A stretch of DNA of 64,000 nt from Sisyra terminalis (GCA_958496175.1 OY292279.1:8866001-8930000); one strand, 5' to 3'. Shown: positions 49,322 through 61,737, numbered from the stretch's first letter. The notes: generated from the letters alone by a model not told the origin. A program made the numbers and translations.

Positions 49322-50036
49322 AATAAAGCCAGTAGCGTAGCGAGGTAACCAAGGGCCCTGGGGTAAATTAAAAATGGGGCCCCATTGCTATGTAAACTGA
49401 TTAGGTTTTATCAAATAAAATATACAAATACTAGAAAATGCTAAGCTACTAAAGCTCTTCTTTGTGCACTACAGGGCAGGTAATAAAAATATTAAACAGT
49501 ACCAATATAAATTACAATTATTACTTGGTGGAGGTTTGGCTAATAAAACGAAATAGAGAAAATTCAAGGGTTTATTATATAAAGGTCGGGCCTACCAACT
49601 GACTAAATAACAATTATATTTACAATTTTTCCTACCTTTAGTTTTCGCAAAAGTATCAATGACTTCGTTTAAATCCAGGCTTAGTGCAGTTTTGTTTTCA
49701 ATTGCTATTAGCAATAAATGTCGGAGTCGAGTTTGGCCCATATTATTTCTTAAATAATTTTTTAATATTTTTAATTTGGTAAATGACCTTTCAGTCGTTG
49801 CAGAAGTGACAGAAATTGTAAAGAATAATAACATTGCTGTAAATACTTCCGTTAGATCGCATTCTAGCACTCCATATTTGCTCATTATTTCCTTACATAA
49901 CTGGTGAACTTCCAACTGAATTTCTAAAAGTTCAGTTCGATCGAGATTTCCGGTAAGGATTCGAGGGCCCCCTGAACTTGAGGGCCCGGGACACTGCCCC
50001 GCCTAGCACCTAGGTAGCTACGCCATTGATTAAAGC
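49322..50036 (-). mobile_element. hAT element derivative with 8-bp target duplication
   Basis: Element 49330-50028 (699 bp) starts CAGTAGCGTAGCGAGGTAAC and ends GTAGCTACGCCATTG, inverted termini of the hAT type. The flanks AATAAAGC (49322-49329) and ATTAAAGC (50029-50036) are an 8-bp duplication with one mismatch. It contains the C-terminal part of a transposase on the minus strand. A more deleted sister lies at 22642-23133. Confidence 0.9.
49592..49930 (-). pseudogene. hAT transposase C-terminal dimerisation domain
   Basis: A 107-codon open piece reads TAMLLFFTISVTSATTERSF, then TKLKILKNYLRNNMGQTRLR, then HLLLIAIEN. This is the Dimer_Tnp_hAT block (TxxxVTSATxERSFSKLK...LRxxMxQxRLxxLxxLxIE) of ZMYM1-like hAT transposases. 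The RNase-H catalytic core and the N-terminal zinc finger are gone, so only the dimerisation part remains. Translated past 49600 it runs into a Lys/Asn-rich tail ending in a stop. Confidence 0.9.
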
Positions 50037-50137
50037 GATTTTGGATATCGAAAAGTGTACCTATATGTTTTTCGGTTGGATTTGTGATCGTAACATTCAT
50101 AGCTCCAAATTAAGAGCCAATTTTTGCATAACCCACA

Positions 50138-50886
50138 TTAAGGGTGGATCATCGTCAGAAAAAAAAAAATTCGATTTTTTTTTTTCCATAAATGTCTTCT
50201 TATAACATTCAAGAATAACATGTTAAAAGGATTTGTCGATATATTATATGGTCCTGGAACAGCTGACTAATGTATTTTCAGTGATAAAAATTGTATAAAT
50301 TGATAATAACAAAAAAAAATATCTTAAAAAAGCTTTAAATGCGTTTTTCTCGAAATCAACTTTTTAAAACTGGGAGACTAGATTTCTCAGACACTATCCG
50401 AAGGATTGACTTGAAACTCGGGTGTGTTATAGTTCAACACGTCTTCTTGATTCTGAACTTCTGAAATTGGCCAAATCTCCCCCCCCCTCAAGGTGGGAGA
50501 GGGGAAAAGGTCCAAAAAAAGGTCGTTTTTTTTAACTTTTTTTTCAAAGTCGCGCCATTTTGTGAATTTTCAATTTTTTTCGGATTTTCAAGATTCAGTA
50601 CCAAGAAGACGCATTACCAAAACCTACATTCTTTGAAAAATCATGATACGACTTCCGGTTTCCGAGAAAACTTGTCTCCCGTTTGTCTCCTCATTTTTGA
50701 GGGCCCTTTTTCAAAGCGCTGTAAAAGAGGGACGGGGGGGGGGAACATATCGGGGCAAATAAAAAATAATAGTTCAAGACTACAACTTTTACATGCCGAA
50801 GACCGTTGTTTAATATCTCTAAGAAAAAATGGCAGCAGTTTTGAAAAAGTCATTTTTTTTACGTTCTGACGGTGATCCACCCTTAA
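50138..50886. mobile_element. TTAA-flanked nonautonomous TIR element, copy 3
   Basis: GGGTGGATCATCGTCAGAAA (50142) and TTACGTTCTGACGGTGATCCACCC (ending 50882) are inverted, with TTAA outside both (50138-50141, 50883-50886). The 741-bp interior contains AAATGCGTTTTTCTCGAAAT near 50340, which resembles the inverted interior of copy 1, and GGGACGGGGGGGGGGAAC-type runs near 50730. The overlapping open stretches on both strands are read-through of the repeat. Confidence 0.75.
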
Positions 50887-52904
50887 AAAAAACAGGTGTC
50901 TTATCATCGTTGTTGACAAACCGTGATTTTTGGTGCAACAATGAACCAATGCTCAACAGAATGGAAAAATATTTCATTACCTTTTTGTATGTTTTTAGTG
51001 AACTTTCGTTAATTTTTATATTAATATCCATCGTCCAAATTTATTTAAATCCCATTTTTATCAAAGAAAATATCTAAGAAAATCTAGTTATAAAAACTTT
51101 TCTTTGAAATATAAAAAAAAGCTAGAAAAGAAAATTGATATAGTTTAGTATAAGATGATAAGTGAATATAGTTTTCTTGTTCATCGAGGAGCATTTTCCA
51201 GGCAGCTGTGTCGAAGACTCAATTAGCTAAATGGATTGTCAACCTTTGAAAGGTGGCACTACTGGAAGAAGAAGAATGAAATCTCTCGGGTATACTTTTT
51301 AATAATAACTTCTTATGAAGTTTATAATATTTAAAAAGAAATAAAAATATTTCAATGTACAAATTTAGAGGAAATATCCTTGATTTTCCGATCATTGTTT
51401 TCTTAAAATATCAAGATATTGTATAGTTTTTCCTTTTCTTTGGTTATTTGAATGTTAAACCTGTTTTTAAAGGAGTTACACTTAAAGCTTTTCAAAGCTT
51501 TTGTTGTCCATTATTTTTTTAATATTTTCCCAAAAATAAGATTGACGAAAGGATAAAGGAGGCACAACGACAACAATTCATATTTTCCTCAAGCAATTTG
51601 TGTAGGGCCTCTTGAACGACCAATGTTGGTCCAGTCATTGTATTTATAGAGGCAATTTCAAGGGACTCAAACTGGCAGTCTTAGCACTCATTAGTGGTCA
51701 GCTTTATTGCGTGCATTCCCCCGAGATTGCTGTTAAGCTTTTGCACACAACAAAAGCTCCATCCCACTCACCATCAAATCTAATATTGATTCGAAAACGA
51801 GGAAACAAAACCCTCTAATCTAATTTAAATTTTCTCAGAAGTTGGTTATTTTTCTTTGATATAATCATGTTCAATGAACGTTCTTTCATATATGTATGTA
51901 TAAAGTTCCATAAAATTATTGAGCTACTCAATTTTTTTATATTCAGAAATATAAATAAAAGTATTTTATGTCGTAAAGACATAAAAATATCTATGGTTTA
52001 ATATTATTTTCTTTCGGATGTAATAAAAATTATTGAAGACACTAAATTGTTTTATGAGATCATCTTAAGCTTTACAAAGCTCGATTTAGACAAAAAAAGC
52101 TACGGTTCTTTCATCTTTTGATTTCCTTTTTTGTTTGGGAATGACAAATAGATGAAAAAATATCAATCATTTTCGCATGAAATATTTTTACATTTATCTC
52201 TCCACTTATCATTTTTTTCGGGTATCACTAATCTTTATTTTTTTTTTTTTAAATAAAATTATATATAAATGGAATTTATCTGCAAGAATTTCAAGTATTT
52301 TTGTCGGATGTACCCAATATGAAATTCCGTGGCGCTGCAATTAAGGATCAATTAATTCAAGGATATTTGCACAAGCATTGGCCCAGTCTTGGCAATTTCC
52401 TAACTCACAACACAAATATGCTTCGAATATCCATTGAAATTGTTTTGGGAAACCGAGGCTTCTAATTAACCGCGTGAAATTAGACCATCTAGGTGGGGTG
52501 GACTTTGTTTGGGGAAATAGTTTGCGAATAGCTCGGGAAAATTGCCCATTAAAAATTTATCGTCGTTTTTCTAGACTTTTATTTTGCAATCAATCAATAA
52601 AGTGGCACGTTATTTCAACCTTGTCCAACAATGATTGCATTTTCTTTTACTTCAACGACATTTCAATCATCACTCAGCTGGAATAACGTCGTATCCAATT
52701 AAACTGTAACGTGATATCTTGTTTTAATTGCAGAAGTATTGAACGTTAAATTTAAACGTTATTGCCAATCGGATTTTTTATTAAGTTTAGATATCCCAAC
52801 CAAATTTTGAATCGGTGCTAAGCTGTCAAACTTATGAATGCATTATTTAAAGCGTCTCGTGCAAAAATTGCACTAGATTCTTTTGAGACTTCTGGCTTTG
52901 ACAA
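50887..52904. other. No gene recognised
   Basis: 2 kb of AT-rich DNA with some higher-GC patches (51600-51800, 52300-52700). Open stretches of 68-82 codons lack domains. No repeat partner was found in the window, so parts may be unique. Confidence 0.35.
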
Positions 52905-52949
52905 GAATAATTTTTTTTATTTATAATTTATGAACCAGAAATAAATATA

Positions 52950-55309
52950 TCTATACTAATATATAAAATTCTTGCGTCTGTCTGTACATTTCGATTTTGA
53001 ACCCAATTTTAGGGTAAATTTTTGTTTCAAGAGGCCCTTATTCCGAATTTAACATTTTTAAATTTTTCTGTCTGTCTGTCTGTCTGTGTGTCCCGATTTA
53101 ACTAAAGAACGGAACAACCGAATTTAATGAAATTTGGTATTAAGATACAACAGACTTTCCCACAGACTATAGGATACTTATCATTCCAAAAAAATAATAA
53201 GGGAAGGTATTCCCAAGGGATGAAAACATAAATTTTTACACTAGCCCGGTGAGTTATATATCATTGGAAAGGTAATTTAAAGTTAGAAAATAATCTGTAA
53301 AAATATTTTTAGTTAAACTGATAAAAAGCACAGAATATTCAATTTAAATTTTAAAACATTGCCTCTTTGAAATATAAACCTTTATATATATTAAACACAT
53401 AGTTGATGTTAATAGCGTAATGGCTTAAGTTTCTAACATTCTGATCCTACTAATTATAAAGATGTGGGTTCGGATCTTACAGCAAGCTTTTTTTTTATTT
53501 TTATTATTTACAAAATTGTTGTAAATAGACCTTTAGAGTTACTCAATATTGAAATATTAACAAAAAAATTAATAATAGTAGTAGTAGTAATAATAATAAT
53601 AGTAATTAAACTTAAAGTAAATACGTTTTTAAAACCGTGCATACATAAAATCCGGTATTTATATATCCCCTCTGACTGATGAAATTTTAATATTCGATGT
53701 ATTCCTTTTAAGAAATAGACAACTGATAAGAATTTTTTTTTTAAAATTCCTACCCTAAAAGAGTAAAAGGGGTGACTAAGTTTGTATGAGAAAATGTAGA
53801 GTTAATCAACAATCGAAATTTTGAATTTAATAAGTGTAATTAATAAATAAATAATTAATTAATAATAAGTTTCTGTTTTCGTTATATCATTTAAACTACA
53901 GCATTTTAAATAACGTAATTTCACTAAGTAAGTAAGAAAGTATATGTAGTACTTATTCTAACAAAGCGATTTTTAATTTTTGTTTGTTTTTCAACAATCA
54001 AACTTTTTAAAATCTAATTTTTATGAACCAATGGTTGTGACTTGGAGCAACTATTTAACATTAAGGGAGCAATTTTTTGTTCTATATTTCATTACCAATC
54101 AAAATATAAAATCTTCCAAACTAACTTTTCTTCGGTATTCAGAAAAATTTGAAAATCGATTATTGTTCTTGAAAATATATAAAATATTCTTATTTCCTTC
54201 CACGTTTTCTACCTGTTTCCAACAATTTTGTATGTACAACGTCTAAATGTGCGAAATCGAATTGCTTTTTAGTAATGATGATCAAAATAAAGAAGGTCAT
54301 AAGTTTTTTCGTTTTACATTGTATTTTCCAAATAAAAGGATATTTTTGTCGATGAAATTTGGATGAAATACGACGCAGATATATAATAAGAAAAGGTTTT
54401 TGTTAATTTCTCCCCTAAAAAAGTGAAAAATGGAGGCAAAGTTAGTACGGCATAACGTCTATCAAACAATCGAAATTTCAAATTTAATTATCAAAATATG
54501 TTCGTAATAGGCGCAACGTTTTATCGCTTAAAATAAAACAATGTTGATTTATTATTAGATTCAAAAACGTAGGATCTGCTTAAAAATTTAAACCCTATTA
54601 TATATAAATCCGAAATACGTTTTTACAAATAAATACATTAGTGGACGAATATCGAGGAGCGAGCAATTCGGTGAACTAAAAGAAAATGGTTTAATTATAT
54701 AGTTGAAATTCTGATATTTTAATAATAAGTGCATAGATACACAATGGCTATACTTGATTATGGAGGAACTGGGTTTTGTGCAATTGAACAAATTTTAATT
54801 TCGTGGTAGTTTAGAAAATTGTGAAATAGTTTCGAGAAAAGGGTTCATTCGAGAGTCGAGACAATGAAATGTGATTTTTACTACCATTCTAAATATCTAG
54901 GCGAGTGTTTTGATAACTTGAGACTGTTTTAAGTTATAATTATGACTGACTTTATGGAACTTAACGATAGTTTTTATTTATGAATAGATGCTGATTGATT
55001 TACGGATTAATTGATTCACGGTAGGTATACCTACCGTTGGTATACGGTTTTTTTAGATCCTTTTTAGATATTTATAATTATTTTTTGAAAATTAATTGAT
55101 CATTGTATGCAACTATTTTATTCTAAGTAACAGTTTATTAAATATGTATTTTTAAAGTTGACAAAATAGTGTTTTTTAGTATGATTATGGTTTTCGTAAA
55201 AGAAATAAGAAAAATAATAATTTTCATATACCACTATAAATAGCAAACTTAAAAAAGAAAATATAATCTACACCTACGTTACGCAGATGAAGTTGCGGGG
55301 ATCAGCTAG
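52950..55309 (+). mobile_element. Helitron, 2.36-kb copy 2, inside LINE-2 3' UTR
   Basis: Starts TCTATACTAATATATAAAAT (52950) after A and ends GGGGATCAGCTAG (55309) before T, without target duplication. It is collinear with 4327-6765 on the opposite strand. There is no Rep/Hel frame. It carries CTGT repeats (53068-53090) and the tRNA-like stretch. Confidence 0.87.
53409..53484 (+). other. tRNA-like segment in Helitron copy 2
   Basis: TAGCGTAATGG (A-box-like) and GGTTCGGATC (B-box with one change from the copy at 6222-6298). Confidence 0.5.
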
Positions 55310-55444
55310 TCTCTAATAAAATTACAACTCTTAAGTCTAAAATTAAATCTAAAAAAACTAAAGTAATTATTCCTTCATCCCCCTTTGTGTAGAATATGAT
55401 GTGGAAGGTGGGTCCATCATTGGCCTCGACTATTGGTTGCGTAT

Positions 55445-55636
55445 TTATTCCTTTAAGTTAAGTGGATCATTTCGCTTGAGTCTCGTGAAACATTTGGCTT
55501 TTAAGATCTTCCTGGCTGATTGATTCAGGTGTGTCTTCTTGTAGGTTTTACAAATTTTTAAAGTGACTTCTTTGACTGTTTCAGTGTCGGTATCTCTAAG
55601 TATTATAGAATTTCGCACGTACTTAGGAGCATGCAT
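55445..55636 (-). pseudogene. LINE-2 ORF2 C-terminal tail, severed
   Basis: APKYVRNSIILRDTDTETVK then KTHLNQSARKILKAKCFTRL is the Jockey ORF2 tail (APxYVxNxxIxxDLxxxTV...). It is the direct continuation of ...RAITGAP at 56912, the two halves being separated by the LINE-1 insertion. Confidence 0.85.
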
Positions 55637-55689
55637 TCGATCGAGTATGGCACCCGAGGCTTCTGATTAAGCCTAAAAATATTCTCCCC

Positions 55690-56730
55690 TCCCAACATTT
55701 TCTTATAATCAAATCTTATCTTCTTACCCGTAGCTTCAGAGTTAAGTGTGGTGTGGCATTATCTAGTATTTCGATGATCCACGCAGGGGTTCCCCAGAGT
55801 AGCATCCTGGGACCTATACTGTACAACATATATACAGCCGACATCCCGATTCACCCACTAATCACAATCACTACCTATGCTGATGATACAACTATCCTGT
55901 CCTCTGATCCTGATCACTCAAAAGCCTCAATTACACTCCAACATCACCTTGACCTCAACACCAAATGGTGCGATAGATGGAAAATTAAAATAAATGAAAA
56001 TAAATCGGTCATTACAAGTTTCACACTAAAAAGAATTACCTGTTCTCCTTTATACTTTAACAATAACTTAATACCAACCGCCCCAGTAGTAAAATACTTA
56101 CAAATGTACCTAGACGAAGATTTAAATTGGAAATCCCACGTTAAACAAAAACGACAAGAACTAACAAAAGATACGGACTATTACGAAGACTATTGGGACC
56201 CAAATCACAGTTAGACATAAAAAACAAACTGACAATTTACAAAACTATTTCCAGACCAATCTGGGCGTACGAAGCAGAGCTGTGGGGCTCCAAGGTTTGT
56301 AAATTACACAGGTTGCTCCATTAGAAAAAAAATTACGTCATACGAAGAATTTTGAAATTGATCAGTCTGAAGATATGTACGAATTTCTTCTGGATACGTC
56401 ACGTATCCATCACGTAGCCACCATGAGGCCACCTGTGTATTTTATAAACCTTGGTGGGGCTCAACCAAAACATCCAATATTCAACTTATCCAATCATTTC
56501 AATCTAAATTCCTTCGTCACATCCTGAATGCTCCTTATTACGTAAATAACCGTACTATCCACAACGACCTTAAAATTCCTTTTGTCCCAAATTTTATTCA
56601 AGACCAGTTTATCAAATTTCATGGTCACCAAAACCTACAAGCACAAGCCCTCTCAACAAATTTCCACCCTAAAAACCCTCCACGCCGTCTAAATAGAAGG
56701 TGGCCTCGGGACCTCTTACTGGACTCGGAT
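55690..56730 (+). pseudogene. LINE-1 reverse transcriptase, split by a MITE
   Basis: Reads LPSQHFLIIKSYLLTRSFRV, AGVPQSSILGPILYNIYTAD, then TYADDTTILSSDPDHS (YADD intact), KWKIKINENKS and VKYLQMYLDEDLNW. A frameshift near 56205 ends the first open piece at 56214; the second reads YKTISRPIWAYEAELWGS and, after the 163-bp MITE, TKTSNIQLIQSFQSKFLRH and NAPYYVNNRTIHND, to a stop near 56731. The catalytic residues are present but the frame is broken. Confidence 0.85.
56282..56462. mobile_element. 163-bp MITE, copy 2, with 9-bp target duplication
   Basis: The element 56291-56453 (CAAGGTTTGTAAATTACACA...TAAACCTTG) is flanked by GTGGGGCTC on both sides (56282-56290, 56454-56462). The uninterrupted relative at 13080 reads ELWGSAKPSN, so removal restores the frame. 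It is about 85-90% identical to 6961-7118. Confidence 0.92.
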
Positions 56731-56911
56731 TAAAGTTCAAATAAAATAACAGGGAAAGTGCCAGCACTGGCTGGTTTCTTTCACAAAGGTGCACCGCTTC
56801 GTCGACGAGTTTCACTCCGATGGCGAATTTTAATCTATGAAATATATTGTAAAGTATTATAAATACAGAAAAGAATTAATATTTTTACTAAGAAAAAAAA
56901 AACTTAGGAGC

Positions 56912-58205
56912 GCCAGTGATGGCTCTAATAATTTTCGATTGGCAGCGGTCTATAATTTGTAAATTTGAATTTTTAGCGGAACCACAAAGTTGAACGTACG
57001 TCCATATAGGTTTTATGATAGATTTGTATATAATGATTTTTGTTTCTACTTTTAATTTTGATTTTTTTCCAATAAGCCAGTACAGTTTTCCAGATATTAT
57101 GTTAATTTGTTCCTTTTTCTTTGAGATGTGTTCACGCCAGGTTAATTTTTGGTCTAGATGCATTCCCAGATATTTGACCGAGCTGCTTTGTGGTATGGAT
57201 TTGTCGTTGATTCTGATCCTTGGACTTATGATTTTTCTTAGGGTAAACGTGACTTGGATTGATTATTCATCATTGAGTTTAATTCCCCATTGGTCACATC
57301 ATTTAGTTATGACATTTTCATGTTCCTGTAGGCGACGTTGGATTATCTTAGGATCTTGGTTGGAGTAAAATAGAGCTGTATCATCTGCAAATGTGGTGGT
57401 TGTAATTTGATCGTTTGTTGGAAGATTGCTTGTAAAAATTAACTATAATAGTGGGCCCAGAACACTGCCTTGTGGTACTCCAGCTTTTATGGTTCGCGAC
57501 GAACTGAATTCCTTACCAAATTGAACCTGGAATGTTCTACTGGTAATGTAGCTGTTTAGAATTTTGTGGTATTGGATTGGTAGTAAGGAGTATATTTTGT
57601 AGAGTAAACCATTATGGTTGACTTTGTCGAAAGCTTGAGATACGTCGAGGAAAATTCCCGTACAGATTGATTTACTTTCTAAAGCATTTTTAATTTCGCT
57701 TACAACTCTGTGGACTTGTTCAATTGTACTGTGGTTTGATCTGAATCCATATTGATGTTGAGGGATGATTTGTAGTCTAGTAATATCCGCATTCAAATGT
57801 TCCAATAAGAGTTTTTCAAAAAATTTCGAAAAGATTAGTAACAGGCTGATGAGTCTGTTTGGAGTTAATTTTAGATAGTTCTTTTCCAGGTTTTGGGATA
57901 AGGATGATTTTTGCTTTTTTCCAGGAAGTAGGGTAATAATTTAATCGAACGATTGCGTTAAGTATGGGAAGGATGCCTTGATGACTGCTTAATGGTAACG
58001 ATCTAAATGCTTGTCCACTTATATTGTCGATTCCGGGAGATTTTTTGAAGTTGTGCTCATTTATTTTATTTATCACCTGGAATATGGTAAATTTGATTTG
58101 ATCTGATTTGTTAATTGGTTCTGGAATTTCGACAGGAACTGGTATTGGCGAATTGTTCGTGAAAATGTCTTCTAAATAATTGGAAAATTCCTCACATTTA
58201 TCCAA
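56912..58205 (-). pseudogene. LINE-2 reverse transcriptase
   Basis: Piece 57816-58205 holds FTIFQVINKINEHNFKKSPG then IDNISGQAFRSLP and YPTSWKKAKIILIPKPGKE. Piece 57443-57805 holds QYGFRSNHSTIEQVHRVVSE, FLDVSQAFDKVNHNGLLYKI and KAGVPQGSVLGPLL. Then TFADDTALFYSNQDPKIIQR (catalytic FADD intact) follows near 57385, and YLGMHLDQKLTWREHISKKK in 56888-57163. It is broken by a stop after GPLL, one near 57280 and a frameshift near 57810. The length matches a complete Jockey RT. Confidence 0.88.
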
Positions 58206-58239
58206 TCGCCTTGACTATTTTTGATAATTAGTTTGGTAA

Positions 58240-59140
58240 TCATTGGTTTCTTAATGTTCGGGTCGTTTTCCAAATAGAATTGTACGAGTCGGGTAGATGT
58301 GTCATTTGCGCCACTGAACACTGTATTTTGTCGTTTTGCGCTTGACTAAGTGCTTTTTGAAGAAGATTTGTGGCGTTGTTTAAGGCATTTTTAGAGACTG
58401 GAAATCTAGTTTTTTGCCAATTTCTTTTGGCTTGTCTGTTTTGAGTTACCAATTCCAAGATTTTCGGCGCTGGAATGTTCTAGAGTTCTGAATTTCTGAA
58501 CTGTTCTAGACTTCGAATGTTCTGAACTTCTAGAGTTGTTTTATTATATATGTAAGTTTTGTATTCGGATTGAAAGTTTTCTTGGAAACTTTTTGGAAAT
58601 GTACCCAGTTTATTCTTGGTTTCATGTTGTTTATTTGAGGGATGGGATTTTTTAAGGAGAGATTCAGGTTTATTATGTTTGAATAGTGGATCTGATGAAA
58701 GGTCCATGGTAGTTAACAACATAATGTTTTTTGAATGAATATTTTTCGTAATTACAAAATCGATGATATCAGGTGTTTTTCTACGATCATTCGGCCAGTA
58801 GGTTGGTAATCCTCCTGAGAAACAGTTAAGATTTTGTTTTCGTATGGCTTGTAAGAGTTTTTTGCCTTTTGGAGATGTTAGTCTGGATCCCCAATAAGGT
58901 GATTTAGCATTAAAATCTCCCACCATTATGAATGTTGAATTAAAATTTTCGAAAAATTTCTCAAAATTCGTAGATTTAACCGCGTATAGGGCAATACACT
59001 GATACAATATTATTATACGAATTCGATTTTTAATTAGTATGGCCGTTTCACCACAGGGATTGTCATCAGGATGATTGGTGGCGTAGCACGTGTATTCAAA
59101 AATTTTGAGATAAGATGTTTTTTCTTTTAATTTAGATTTT
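58240..59140 (-). pseudogene. LINE-2 endonuclease and linker
   Basis: The EEP-type endonuclease reads TNHPDDNPCGETAILIKNRI (59080-59020), FIMVGDFNAKSPYWGSRLTS (Asp/Asn of the active site), PTYWPNDRRKTPDIIDFVIT (the final DxxD/H region) in 58480-59007. The linker VTQNRQAKRNWQKTRFPVSK with SIWKTTRTLRNQ follows in 58240-58458. The N-terminal third of the nuclease is missing, so the copy is 5'-truncated near 59145. Confidence 0.85.
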
Positions 59141-59149
59141 AAACGGATT

Positions 59150-60604
59150 TATTTTTTTGCATTTTCTCAAATAAATTTATTTTATTGAGATTTGAAATCT
59201 AAGAATATGTTTAAGTATAATTCCCTAAAAATTAGTGATAAAAGCTTTTTTAGACTTGACCAGCAGAAATCACAAAACTTTTGGTTTATTTTCTCTACAG
59301 TAGATTACTAAAAAAAAGTATTCCCAATTTAAAGTTTGCATCCATATGCAAACGATATTAATTGTTCGTTTCTGTCCAACTAAATCATGTAATCTCAGTT
59401 ATAATTGAGTGGATTTTTATCTGCAACTCTTAAGAGGAAAACTATGTTCGTTTACCGATAAGAAACTGAATTAAAAGCTCTTAAAGTCGCGTTTTTCTCA
59501 CCGGAAACCATTCCTATTGATCCCGTTTGGCATATGGTCGAGCATCATCCCACATCCAGCACGGGAATGTATAATCGATAAATGTATTTCTAGGTGAAAA
59601 AGCTTCCGGGCAAATCGACTTCTCACGCGTCCCACATCGCTGCACTACCTGCATTCTACCCTCACCGTCATATCACCAGTTTTGAAAGTCCAACTATGTT
59701 CATTTTATTTACAATCCATCCCATTCCCCGATTCCCGGTTCCAACAAATATTCATACAGGAGGGCAAATATTTTCCAATGTTCCACCAACATGTGCAACT
59801 CAAAGAAATACACGCGTTGCACTGTATGCGATTCAATCGCATATTTGCACTGCACAACAAAAAAACAGGACAAATTCCAAAACGTTAACCATTATATTTG
59901 CGCGCTACTATATGAACAGTGCGATGAAAGTTTTTCGCACTTATTTCCTGATTTCACCCCTCAATAGAGACACGAATTTTATGATTGATAAAATCAGGGA
60001 AAATCATTTTTCCAAATAAAGAAAATATGGCAGTTTCGGAAGTCCACTTCAGTGGCATTTTATTGGCGATTCTCTCCATCTTGCCTCGTTTCCATCCCTT
60101 TTCGTTGGTGTCACAATCAATAGACTATTTACCGCAGACTTGAGCCAATAAATTATCTAAACCTTTTTAATAACTTCTTTGCGAAGAAATAAGCCACAGT
60201 GATTGTCAATAAAAAAGAATCATAAATTTTTCCGAACTTGATTGAGCACATTTCTGACTATTTCTTAATCAATTGTTAGGTGGGTGAAAAAGTTTAACAG
60301 TTTTCCATTAAAGTTAAGGGTTGTTTGGTTTTTAAATTAAAATTAAATTATTGATTTTTGAATCTTAATTTACTACAATTTTTCAAGAACTAGTAAATCC
60401 AAAAATTGCTCTCTTCTTCTTTTAAAACCATATTAGGCCTTCCAAACGTTGGTACTTACATTGGCGAGTTGTTTACGGTTTTTGGGTAATCTAAACAATA
60501 ATTAGACTAATAAAATCGCGAACGTTCTTCAACAATAACATCTACTTCTACTATTAATTTTTACTTTTAATGATGAGATGGAGAACTGTCAGTGGATAGC
60601 TGAC
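59150..60604. other. No gene recognised
   Basis: 59450-60100 has moderate GC and a 141-codon plus-strand open stretch (59594-60019) rich in His, Pro, Thr and Ile with no domain. It could be chance in low-stop DNA, and I do not call it. Confidence 0.35.
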
Positions 60605-61048
60605 TAAGGCCCGGTATTTTCACATTTAGATAGTAACATTTATCTTCCAGGTAAAATTTTAACCGGAAGATAGAGAAAACATGCGTATTTTCACATAGAA
60701 ATAGCCATATCTTTAAGATAAAATTAAACTATCTCCGAGATTGTTTATTCAGTACTCAGACTTCCAAAAAGTCTTGTTATTTAATAGATAGAGAATAAAT
60801 CACTTTCTTATTGTTTCTCATTATGGTAAGTGCTGTCAAACTTAAGTGAAGCGAAAAAATTATATTACAAAATTGCAAGAATTTTCTGCCTTTTTGGAGG
60901 TTCACGAATTTATTAGGTAAATATATTGGTGTATATTATCTATGTGTAAATTAAATAAGCATCAATTTCATATAATGATACATAAACAATATTAATCAGT
61001 TACTTTGTTGATATATTACAGTTATAAATAAAAGTGGAAATAATAACT

Positions 61049-61438
61049 ATGGATAATTCGGAATTGCTCAATCACCCTGAGGAAGAATTGATTCAACTTA
61101 TAGAAATTATAAATCCTGAACAACAACATAATATAAGACCAAGAATCGATCATTTTAAGAAATGGACAGACCAATAATTTTTCCAAAGATTTTATTTTTC
61201 AAAACTTACGGTCGAATTTATATTATTACAAATTGAAGAAAAATGTGCAGTACCACACAATATAGCGATAGACCGAATGGAAGAAAATTTTGACACCGAT
61301 GAGAATTCGGACATGGGAGACGATATTCTTCCAGAAGAACAGGAAAGAAATGTTAATATTCATGATGATTTTTCTGCAGACCTTTTATTGATTATTTTAG
61401 GAATTTATTGCATCAATAAAACGTCTAACAAGAAATAA
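61049..61438 (+). pseudogene. Harbinger transposase, middle deleted
   Basis: Reads MDNSELLNHPEEELIQLIEI, then RPRIDHFKKWTDQ, a stop where Glu is expected, then FFQRFYFSKLTVEFILLQIE. It then jumps to KCAVPHNIAIDRMEENFDTD, the CAVLHNIAI block at the transposase C-terminus, and an acidic tail to a stop. The DDE catalytic region is entirely missing (typically more than 200 residues). It is inactive. Confidence 0.85.
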
Positions 61439-61502
61439 TAGAATAAATATATATTTGTATTATGAAAATTAATATGTGTTATTTAATAAAAGTTGTATAA
61501 AA

Positions 61503-61737
61503 TTATACATTTTTTAATTGTTTTTTCTTTATAGAAATTTCAATATCCATAATTTTCATTTTCTTACGGTGCATTTCTTCTGCCCTCTTATCTTCTTGAT
61601 TAATATTATGAATTTGATTCATTAAAAGTTCGGTTCTAAGGTCTAAAATTTTATCTAATTTTCGAATTCAACAAATGAACTTCTTCATTATTGAAATTTG
61701 GAGTTGGGGTTCGTTTTTTCTTAACTTCGTTGGACAT
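61503..61737 (-). pseudogene. Harbinger Myb/SANT-like accessory protein, middle deleted
   Basis: The start MSNEVKKKRTPTPNFNNEEV is the N-terminus of the SANT/MADF-like partner (KRTPNFSxEEKxLL). After a frameshift comes LRTELLMNQIHNINQEDKRA, then EEMHRKKMKIMDIEISIKKK, the coiled-coil tail that precedes the stop. The DNA-binding helices are deleted. It is convergent with the transposase remnant and ends 65 bp from it, the usual Harbinger arrangement. Confidence 0.75.

Larger units (their letters stand above)
55621..56911 (+). mobile_element. 5'-truncated LINE-1 insertion with 10-bp target duplication
   Basis: The insertion 55631-56901 lies between two copies of ACTTAGGAGC (55621-55630, 56902-56911). 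It is on the plus strand, with RT from about 55690 to 56730 and an A-run tail at 56892-56901. It is the same family as 12627-13770. The first 50 bp (ATGCATTCGATCGAGTATGG...) do not align well with that relative and may be 5'-junction filler. Confidence 0.88.
52905..59145 (-). mobile_element. Jockey-type LINE (LINE-2) containing two later insertions
   Basis: On the minus strand: endonuclease (about 59140-58480), linker, RT (58205-56912), a gap from the LINE-1 insertion, C-terminal tail (55621-55445), 3' UTR to 55310, a gap from the Helitron, then 3' UTR 52949-52921 and an A-rich tail near 52905-52920. The net length is about 2.6 kb. No convincing target duplication was seen for the outer LINE. 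The insertion order is LINE-2 first, then the Helitron and LINE-1, then a MITE inside LINE-1. Confidence 0.8.

Noticed and set aside
50633..51077. Overlapping open stretches on both strands (78-102 codons)
   Set aside because: They are read-through of the TTAA element and its T-rich flank; no domains.
52905..59145. Target-site duplication of the outer LINE-2
   Set aside because: Sequence after the A-rich tail (near 52900) and beyond the 5' truncation (near 59145) show no shared word longer than chance.
59594..60019. 141-codon plus-strand open stretch
   Set aside because: No domain, no splice or promoter support, odd composition (His/Pro/Thr/Ile), with a second overlapping frame of 68 codons; likely chance in a less AT-rich patch.
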